Positions 50,220-55,878 of a stretch of DNA of 55,878 nt are shown piece after piece. The notes under the pieces are model-generated. The model ran no database searches, was not told the DNA's origin, and was given only the letters and a program-made list of their open reading frames with translations. The stretch's first letter is position 1; each line of letters opens with the position of its first letter. Source of the DNA: Tyzzerella sp. (GTDB taxonomy: Bacteria > Bacillota > Clostridia > Lachnospirales > Lachnospiraceae); the NCBI GenBank assembly GCA_017416155.1, contig JAFQDE010000020.1:1-55878 (forward strand), written 5' to 3'. The position numbers were made by a program, and so were the translations under genes.

Positions 50220-51839
50220 CTAGTTTAATCTTGTTACGCCTTCCGGTCTGTAATCCGGTAATAACTTCGGAGATACAACTGTAGGCTCAATACCTGCATC
50301 TGCAAGTGTCTTAGAGAAATCATCCACATGAGAAAGTGTAAGTTCCTTAAGTTCAACTTCCTTGCACTTAGCACCAGCTTGTTGTCCGGCATTACGTCCG
50401 AATACGATGATGTCTAAGAGTGAGTTACCCATAAGTCTGTTTCTTCCGTGGATTCCTCCGATAGCTTCTCCTGCTACGTAAAGGTTTTCAACCTCTGACA
50501 TACCATTTACACCAACTTTGATACCACCGTTTTGGTAGTGAAGTGTTGGATAGATAACGATTGGAACCTTTCTCATATCGATTCCGCATCTTAAGTACAT
50601 ACGAAGCATACCCGGTAATCTCTTTTCAAGAGTACCTTCTCCATGAATCATATCGATCATTGGAGTATCAAGCCAAATACCATCAGCTACAGGTGTTGGA
50701 ACACCTTTTCCTCTCTCTTTACATTCACGAATGATTCCTGACGCTGCAACGTCACGTGTTTCCAATGGATGCATGAATACTTCACCGTCAACGTTTACGA
50801 ACATTGCGCCCATAGAACGTACTTTTTCTGTTACGAGTGCACCGTAAATCTGTGAAGGGAATGCAACACCTGTTGGGTGATATTGCAAAGTATCTTGGTA
50901 TAACAATGGAGCTCCTGCGCGGTATGCAAGTACAAGACCGTCAGCTGTTGCACCATAGTGGTTTGATGTTGGGAAACCTTGATAGTGCATACGTCCGGCA
51001 CCACCTGTTGCGATAATCACAGTTTTTGCTCTTGCAATCTGGATTTCGTTTGTTTCCATGTTGAGAAGAACAGCACCTGCTGCTTTTCCGTCTGTATCTT
51101 TGATAATTTCGATCGCTGCTGTAAAGTCAACAACCGGAATCTTTCTGTTGTATACTTCATCACGAAGTGTTCTCATAATCTCAGCACCTGAGTAGTCAGC
51201 TGCAGCATGCATTCTCTTACGAGATGTTCCACCACCGTGTGTTGTAACCATTCTTCCGTCTTCGTCTTTATCAAATAATACACCTAATTTATCAAGCCAG
51301 TTGATAGCGATTGGACCGTCGCAAACAAGTTTTTCAACAAGTTCCGGTACGTTCGCAAAATGTCCGCCACCCATTACATCAAGGTAATGTTGAGCCGGCG
51401 AATCGTTTTCTTTGTCAGCAGCCTGGATACCACCTTCTGCCATCATGGTATTAGCATCACCGATACGGAGTTTTGTAACGATCATAACATTAGCACCAGC
51501 TTCGTTTGCTTCGATAGCTGCTGAAGAACCAGCTCCGCCACCACCAATTACTAATACGTCTACATCATAGTCAGGATTAGTTAAATCCAAATCCATTCCT
51601 TTGATTCTACTTTCGCCCTGAAGAATCTCTACTAATTCTTTTGGAGCTTTTTGTCCTGCGTTAGGACCAACTTTGATTTCCTCAAAGCTGTCAAGGTTAT
51701 AGTCTGGATGGAAAGCCTGAAGGAGAGCTGTCTTTTCGTCAGCTGTCATACGTCTTGGTTCGAAACCAATACGTGCCGCTCTACCTGCTTCAACCTTTTT
51801 AATGGATTCCATCATCTCGGCTGTATATGGTAAACTCAT
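50220..51839 (-). CDS. Soluble fumarate reductase flavoprotein subunit (FrdA/TfrA-like)
   Basis: A 539-residue FAD protein from ATG 51839 (GGAGGAG upstream). Residues 1-92 are an N-terminal extension before the FAD-binding strand DVDVLVIGGGGAGSSAA (92-108). The motif that carries covalent FAD in SdhA/FrdA (SHT) reads ANT here (129-131, GDANTMMAEGG), so FAD should be non-covalent, as in TfrA and L-aspartate oxidase. Substrate and catalytic elements are YHPTGVAFP, the acid-catalyst Arg in ETRDVAASGI, His in LHYQNGGI, and AGEAIGGIHGRNRLMG near the C-terminus. It reduces fumarate to succinate with electrons from the next-upstream iron-sulfur subunit. No membrane anchor gene exists in the operon. 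Confidence 0.9.
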   Translation of the reverse strand: MSLPYTAEMMESIKKVEAGRAARIGFEPRRMTADEKTALLQAFHPDYNLDSFEEIKVGPNAGQKAPKELVEILQGESRIKGMDLDLTNPDYDVDVLVIGGGGAGSSAAIEANEAGANVMIVTKLRIGDANTMMAEGGIQAADKENDSPAQHYLDVMGGGHFANVPELVEKLVCDGPIAINWLDKLGVLFDKDEDGRMVTTHGGGTSRKRMHAAADYSGAEIMRTLRDEVYNRKIPVVDFTAAIEIIKDTDGKAAGAVLLNMETNEIQIARAKTVIIATGGAGRMHYQGFPTSNHYGATADGLVLAYRAGAPLLYQDTLQYHPTGVAFPSQIYGALVTEKVRSMGAMFVNVDGEVFMHPLETRDVAASGIIRECKERGKGVPTPVADGIWLDTPMIDMIHGEGTLEKRLPGMLRMYLRCGIDMRKVPIVIYPTLHYQNGGIKVGVNGMSEVENLYVAGEAIGGIHGRNRLMGNSLLDIIVFGRNAGQQAGAKCKEVELKELTLSHVDDFSKTLADAGIEPTVVSPKLLPDYRPEGVTRLN

Positions 51840-51852
51840 GTCTTTCTCCTCC

Positions 51853-52527
51853 TTATTTCTCAATCTCTCTTGTGTTGTAAAGTTCTTTTAATTCTTCGAT
51901 TGGTTTTTGCATGATTGCTTCCATCATTGCTTTGCAATCACCTTTTTCAATCTCTTCCACTCTTGTTGTCAAGTGTTTTGCTTCCGGTCTGATATATTTT
52001 CCTGTTAATCTTCTTGCAAGAAGAGCAACTTGTGGATGTGAGATGCCAGCCGGACAACGTGATGAACATACGCCACACATTACACAGTCAAATGAAAGTT
52101 CTGCACATTTTTCGAACTCTCCCCTCTGTGCATGAGCGATGTACTGCATAACGTTAAGGTCTTGTGTACAGGCCTTTGTACAAGCGTTACATCCTACACA
52201 AGCGTAGATTTCCGGATACAATTGCATCATAACCTGTTGTGTCGGTTTGATTTCTGTAATATCGTAAACCTTTTTTTCTAACGGGAAGAATGGTAATGTT
52301 GCTACACACATATCATTTTCTACTTTTGTAGAACATGCTAAACATCCGTGTAATTCATTTTTCCCTTTGATTCTGTAGATTGTAGCACAAGCTCCGCAGA
52401 AACCGTTTCTACATCCGCAACCGCGAACCAATTGGTATCCGGCATATTCGAAAGCTTCCATAATTGTTAAGTTTGATGGAACTTCATATTTTTTACCGTA
52501 TAAATATACGTTAATCATATCTGCCAT
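51853..52527 (-). CDS. Fumarate reductase iron-sulfur subunit (FrdB/TfrB-N-like)
   Basis: A 224-residue electron-transfer protein. An N-terminal 2Fe-2S ferredoxin domain has cysteines in RGCGCRNGFCGAC (36-47) and GCLAC (61-65). The C-terminal half has two 4Fe-4S motifs, CVGCNACTKAC (about 109-119) and CVMCGVCSSRCP (about 148-159). This matches the B subunit of succinate dehydrogenase/fumarate reductases and the first part of methanogen TfrB, but lacks the HdrB-like CCG domain of TfrB. It hands electrons to the FAD subunit encoded 13 bases downstream, and must receive them from the Flx-like proteins or an unseen partner, because there is no quinone-binding subunit. Confidence 0.91.
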   Translation of the reverse strand: MADMINVYLYGKKYEVPSNLTIMEAFEYAGYQLVRGCGCRNGFCGACATIYRIKGKNELHGCLACSTKVENDMCVATLPFFPLEKKVYDITEIKPTQQVMMQLYPEIYACVGCNACTKACTQDLNVMQYIAHAQRGEFEKCAELSFDCVMCGVCSSRCPAGISHPQVALLARRLTGKYIRPEAKHLTTRVEEIEKGDCKAMMEAIMQKPIEELKELYNTREIEK

Positions 52528-52554
52528 TTTTCTTTTTTCCTTTCTCTTGTAATC

Positions 52555-53409
52555 CTAGTACTCAGGTGGCAATTCGCCGATTTCGTCGTAACGGAATACC
52601 GGGCCGTCTTTACAAACATATTTAGAACCGATGTTACAACGTCCACATTTACCAACGCCACACTTCATACGAAGTTCAAATGTTGTATAGATTTGCTCAT
52701 CTGTGAAGCCTAATTCTTTTAAACCAGCCAATACGAACTTAATCATAATCGGAGGACCGCAGATAAGAGCAACTTTGTTAGTGTCAAGATTTAATTCTTT
52801 TACATAAGCAGGTACGAATCCTACATGTCCGTCCCATCCTTCTTGTGGACGGTCGATTGTAAGGTGTACGTTGATGCCTTCTGTCTTCATCCAAACTTCC
52901 TGGATTTCTTTTAACTGAACCAAATCGTCTGCTGAACGAGAACCGTAAACGATATCTACTGTTCCGTAGTTTTCGCGGTTATCAATTACATAGTTGATAA
53001 CAGAACGAAGTGGTGCAAGACCGATACCACCGGCGATGAATAAAAGGTTCTTACCTTTCAATTCTGTTTCCACCGGAAAATGATTACCGTATGGTCCACG
53101 AACTGTGATCTCTGAACCTACTTCTAAGCTGTGAAGATAATCAGTAAGTTCACCACATTTCTTAATACTAAATTCTTGGTATTCTTTGTTTGTTGGTGAA
53201 GATGTAATAGAGAACATTGCTTCACTCACACCAGGAGCACAAACCATTGCGCACTGTCCTGGCATATGTTCAAATAATTTTCCGCCCTCCGGAGCATTTA
53301 CACGGAATGTTTTTACATCCGGTGTCTCCTGACGGATATCTGTAATGATACCTACCTTTGGAATCAATGTGTCCAAAGTGTATCCATCATGACAATGACA
53401 TTCGCACAT
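52555..53409 (-). CDS. FAD/NAD(P)-binding oxidoreductase with C-terminal 2Fe-2S site (FlxA/HydG/AsrB-like)
   Basis: A 284-residue ferredoxin-NADP reductase-type protein. The N-terminus is Cys/His rich (MCECHCHDG). The FAD domain (about 15-110) includes PGQCAMVCAPG and AMFSITSSP. The NAD(P) domain begins LLFIAGGIGLAPLRSVI (about 126-142) and has ALICGPPIMIKFVLAGL. A C-terminal 2Fe-2S site reads CGVGKCGRCNIGSKYVC. Relatives are the NAD(P)H-oxidising subunits of sulfhydrogenases, anaerobic sulfite reductase AsrB and FlxA. It probably takes electrons from NADH or NADPH into the complex. It overlaps the next-upstream gene by one base. Confidence 0.9.
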   Translation of the reverse strand: MCECHCHDGYTLDTLIPKVGIITDIRQETPDVKTFRVNAPEGGKLFEHMPGQCAMVCAPGVSEAMFSITSSPTNKEYQEFSIKKCGELTDYLHSLEVGSEITVRGPYGNHFPVETELKGKNLLFIAGGIGLAPLRSVINYVIDNRENYGTVDIVYGSRSADDLVQLKEIQEVWMKTEGINVHLTIDRPQEGWDGHVGFVPAYVKELNLDTNKVALICGPPIMIKFVLAGLKELGFTDEQIYTTFELRMKCGVGKCGRCNIGSKYVCKDGPVFRYDEIGELPPEY

Positions 53410-54440
53410 TAGTTTTCACCTCCCTGATTTTCAAAAGCCTTAATTACTTTGACGATATTAAGTGCTGATGGACATTTTTCAATACAACGTCCGCAACCTA
53501 CACATGAGTACATTCCGTTGTTGTTTGCAGGGAAGTACACAAGTTTGTGCATGAATCTCTGACGGAATCTCTGCATCTGGCTTGTACGGTTGTTACCGTG
53601 AGCCATCATTGTGAAGTCAGAATACATACATGAATCCCAGCAACGATAACGTTTTACGCCATGTCCTGTATCGTAATCCTTGATATCATAGCACTGGCAG
53701 GTTGGGCACACGAATGTACATGTTCCACAAGCCAAGCATGGTTTGTAAAGTTCTTCCCATACAGGAGAGTTGAATTTCTCTAAGAGAACATCTCCATTCC
53801 ATCCTTCTAAAGAAATATTAGAGTATGGAAGTTTCTCTACGATTGCACGGATTGCAGTTTTCTCTTCTTCTACTTTTGCTTCATCGGCATCTGTAAGAAG
53901 ACCTGCTACTTTCGCTGTCAAAGCCTCACCCTTTTCAGTCAAGGCCTTCCAATACATTTCTCCGTCAATCATCCATGTAGCTACGTCAGCTACAGGCTCT
54001 GCACAGTCTACACCGAAGACTTTACAGAAACATGTCTCTTCCGGCTCATGACAAGCCATAACAACGATGGTTCCGTGTGCGCGTCTTGCTGCGTAGAATG
54101 TATCAACCGGGTCAACTAAAAATACTTTGTCAAGTACCTCAAGACCTTTTACGTCGCAGGCTTTCATACCGAATACTACGAAATCCTGGTCTTTTAAAGC
54201 TTCCGGCTCGATTTTTAATTTTTTATCTTCTTTTTTAACAGTATATAAGTTCTCGCTTTGTGGGAAGAATGCATCTTTTGGTGATTTTACAGTCTTAAGA
54301 GTGTCTAAATCAACATTTGCGCCTTCTGTCCATGCTGCGAAGTTCACCTGTCCGTTATTGTTAACAGGTACATATAATTCTTGCTCTCCGGCAATTGCTT
54401 GGAATAATGCCGAAAGATTTTCTTTTGCTATCTTATACAT
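53409..54440 (-). CDS. 4Fe-4S dicluster electron-transfer protein (FlxB/HydB/AsrA-like)
   Basis: A 343-residue protein from ATG 54440, which has AAAGGGG eight bases upstream; a GTG three bases earlier is possible. The N-terminal part has FVVFGMKACDVKGLEVLDKV and MACHEPEETCFCKVFG, typical of the AsrA/HydB group. Two 4Fe-4S motifs follow in the C-terminal half: CLACGTCTFVCPTCQCYD and CVGCGRCIEKCPSALNIV. It likely relays electrons between the FAD/NAD subunit and the other iron-sulfur proteins. The ribosome site overlaps the stop of the previous gene, and its own stop overlaps the next gene, so expression is tightly coupled. Confidence 0.88.
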   Translation of the reverse strand: MYKIAKENLSALFQAIAGEQELYVPVNNNGQVNFAAWTEGANVDLDTLKTVKSPKDAFFPQSENLYTVKKEDKKLKIEPEALKDQDFVVFGMKACDVKGLEVLDKVFLVDPVDTFYAARRAHGTIVVMACHEPEETCFCKVFGVDCAEPVADVATWMIDGEMYWKALTEKGEALTAKVAGLLTDADEAKVEEEKTAIRAIVEKLPYSNISLEGWNGDVLLEKFNSPVWEELYKPCLACGTCTFVCPTCQCYDIKDYDTGHGVKRYRCWDSCMYSDFTMMAHGNNRTSQMQRFRQRFMHKLVYFPANNNGMYSCVGCGRCIEKCPSALNIVKVIKAFENQGGEN

Positions 54441-54444
54441 CACA

Positions 54445-55419
54445 TTATCCCCTTTCTGTTACGATGCTTGGTTCCACATCATCAAATGTATAGTTTGTAA
54501 GTGGTCCTCTTGAATCTGTGTCAGCACCTGCCTGATATTCACCATAGAACTCATTGATGTCCTTGATGTATTTGCGGTTAAATAAGTGGAGACGGATGCC
54601 CTGTGGACATACTCTGCTACACTCACCGCAGTCTGTACATCTTCCTGCAACGTGAAATGCACGGATTACATGGAACATCTTTTCTTCAAATGAATCTACA
54701 TTTGCTTTCTGTGCACTGTCAAACTTTGTGCTGTCAAATACACATTTGCGGCAACTACAAGCCGGACATACGTTACGGCACGCATTACAACGGATACATT
54801 TGCTTAATTCTTCTTGGAAGAATGCAAATTTTTCTGCCGGGCTCATTGCTTCAATCATTTCAACCTCTGCAAAACGCTCTGCATCTTTTGTATCTCTTGA
54901 TTCACCGATGATTTCATCATAAATCATGTGATCCTTGCCTTTACATACGTGACATCTTTCTAACATTGCATCGCCGTATGCGCAAGTCTTTTCACCATAG
55001 ATGGTTTGGAATGTCAGTGTATCGCATGCATCAGTCATCTCTGCGCCAGACACGCTCTCGATACCTTTAATTCCTAATCTTTTCGCTTTTTCAATGTCCA
55101 ATTTACCTTTACATCCAACACCAACGATGTAAGCTTTCTCTCTGTCTACGCGGTGTTCTTTGATTAATTGGTTAAAGCTGTATGTATCACATGGCTTCAG
55201 GCAAACCATTGTCTTGCCTTCTAACTTAGAAGCTTCAATCATGTACTTGCTAAGGTTAGCGCCACAGAATCCGTTATAAACGAAATCTTTTAATTCTTCT
55301 ACTGTATTGAAGTAAGCTGGTTCTGGATTGTATGGAAGATCGCCCGCTTTCCAGCCAAGAACACGTGCTACTTCGCCACTTTCAAGAAGCTCTTTTGCAC
55401 GATTCACTAATTCTTGCAT
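54445..55419 (-). CDS. 4Fe-4S dicluster protein (FlxC-like)
   Basis: A 324-residue soluble protein. The N-terminal part has KTMVCLKPCDTYSFNQLI and VGVGCKGKLDIEKAKRLG, resembling the F420-hydrogenase/formate dehydrogenase beta family seen in FlxC. A cysteine pair CHVCKGKDH follows at about 152. Two 4Fe-4S sites come next: CIRCNACRNVCPACSC (about 207-222) and CTDCGECSRVCPQG (about 262-275). It is probably an electron relay between the MvhD-like subunit and the FAD/NAD branch. It overlaps the mvhD-like gene by 13 bases. Confidence 0.86.
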   Translation of the reverse strand: MQELVNRAKELLESGEVARVLGWKAGDLPYNPEPAYFNTVEELKDFVYNGFCGANLSKYMIEASKLEGKTMVCLKPCDTYSFNQLIKEHRVDREKAYIVGVGCKGKLDIEKAKRLGIKGIESVSGAEMTDACDTLTFQTIYGEKTCAYGDAMLERCHVCKGKDHMIYDEIIGESRDTKDAERFAEVEMIEAMSPAEKFAFFQEELSKCIRCNACRNVCPACSCRKCVFDSTKFDSAQKANVDSFEEKMFHVIRAFHVAGRCTDCGECSRVCPQGIRLHLFNRKYIKDINEFYGEYQAGADTDSRGPLTNYTFDDVEPSIVTERG

Positions 55420-55850
55420 CTCAAATCCCCCAATCTTACGTTTTTACCAAGTGAGTGAATCTTTTCTACAAACTCATTCATAGTCTGAGAGAATTTCACA
55501 CCTTCGGCTGCTGATACCCATTCAACACGTGTACGTCCGTTTTCTACGCCGATGTAATCTAACATAGAGAACAATAATGTCATACGTCTTCTTGCATAGA
55601 AGTTACCACTTGTGTAGTGGCAGTCTCCCGGGTGACATCCACACATGATAACGCCGTCAGCACCTTTTTCGAATGCTCTTAAGATGAACATTGGGTTTAC
55701 ACGACATGAACATGGTACACGGATGATTTTAACATCTGCAGGGTATGCCAAACGGCTGCTTCCTGCAAGGTCAGCGCCTGCATAACTACACCAGTTACAG
55801 CAGAACGCTACAATTTTCGGTCTGAATTCGTTGTTGTTTTCTATCGACAT
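55407..55850 (-). CDS. MvhD/FlxD-like hydrogenase iron-sulfur subunit
   Basis: A 147-residue 2Fe-2S protein. The cysteine set is typical of MvhD: CCNWC (17-21), VPCSC, and CGCHPGDCHY. MvhD-type proteins bridge an electron donor module to HdrA, the flavin-bifurcating subunit of heterodisulfide-reductase-type complexes. GGAGGT lies 10 bases before the ATG. Just before it, near the right edge, an in-frame TAG (55867-55869) preceded by three sense codons could be the end of an upstream gene coupled to this one; an HdrA-like gene would be expected there but is outside the window. Confidence 0.9.
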   Translation of the reverse strand: MSIENNNEFRPKIVAFCCNWCSYAGADLAGSSRLAYPADVKIIRVPCSCRVNPMFILRAFEKGADGVIMCGCHPGDCHYTSGNFYARRRMTLLFSMLDYIGVENGRTRVEWVSAAEGVKFSQTMNEFVEKIHSLGKNVRLGDLRCKN

Positions 55851-55878
55851 ATTGCATCTACCTCCGCTATAATCTGTC

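Overview
The window looks like a chromosomal segment of a gut-dwelling, spore-forming clostridium, most likely a Lachnospiraceae member. The reasons are the low G+C, the complete spoIIIAA-AH sporulation operon, the yicC-gmk-rpoZ cluster, an RqcH/NFACT protein, a bile salt hydrolase, a GGGtGRT protein with its NifU-like partner, and many soluble iron-sulfur and flavin redox proteins typical of strict anaerobes. This taxonomic call is an inference from gene content. Almost every gene lies on the minus strand, so operons read from high to low coordinates.

Layout. 0-4.7 kb: an uncharacterised protein with an XRE regulator, then four small stand-alone enzymes and a bile salt hydrolase. 4.8-14.3 kb: one long galactoside-uptake block. 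It reads iron alcohol dehydrogenase, AraC-type response regulator, YesM-type kinase, sugar-binding lipoprotein sensor, mglB, mglA, mglC, and a membrane-anchored single InlB-repeat protein. 14.4-19.5 kb: a sodium:solute symporter with a paired palindromic operator, an XRE/46-residue-protein divergon, a DUF4234/SHOCT membrane protein, and the GGGtGRT pair. 19.6-29.9 kb: housekeeping genes (esterase, PncC, PgsA, RimO, RpoZ, Gmk, YicC, RqcH, a RACo-like ASKHA protein, Asp23, RF3). 29.9-34.5 kb: spoIIIA operon with a likely SigE promoter. 34.5-36.6 kb: an AT-rich accessory gap with a broken Rpn/PD-(D/E)XK nuclease gene and an intact RelB/ParE-type toxin-antitoxin pair. 36.6-44.5 kb: purL, a TIGR01906 membrane protein, a LysR regulator, and a nuclease-helicase. 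44.7-47.3 kb: a broken MazF-like toxin gene and a DNA-repair gene pair (TIGR03915/TIGR03916) preceded by two LexA-type boxes. 47.5-55.9 kb: a large operon for fumarate metabolism.

The most interesting system is that last operon. Its order is MvhD-like subunit, two 4Fe-4S dicluster proteins, an FAD/NAD oxidoreductase with a 2Fe-2S site (together Flx-like), a soluble fumarate reductase (iron-sulfur and FAD subunits, no membrane anchor), an AAE-family exchanger, and two-subunit fumarase. I infer a soluble NAD(P)H-linked, possibly electron-bifurcating, fumarate reductase fed by fumarase and served by a dicarboxylate or amino-acid exchanger. The expected HdrA-like partner would lie just beyond the right edge and cannot be seen.

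Also striking are a regularly spaced array of six ACCGTA/TACGGT hexamers (steps 31, 11, 31, 31, 31 bp) behind the fumarase genes, the LexA boxes, the paired 14-bp operators before the symporter, and two accessory genes broken the same way, with an internal deletion that shifts the frame. Several starts were moved from the longest reading frame on the basis of ribosome sites, promoter position or family alignment; the reasons are given per gene.
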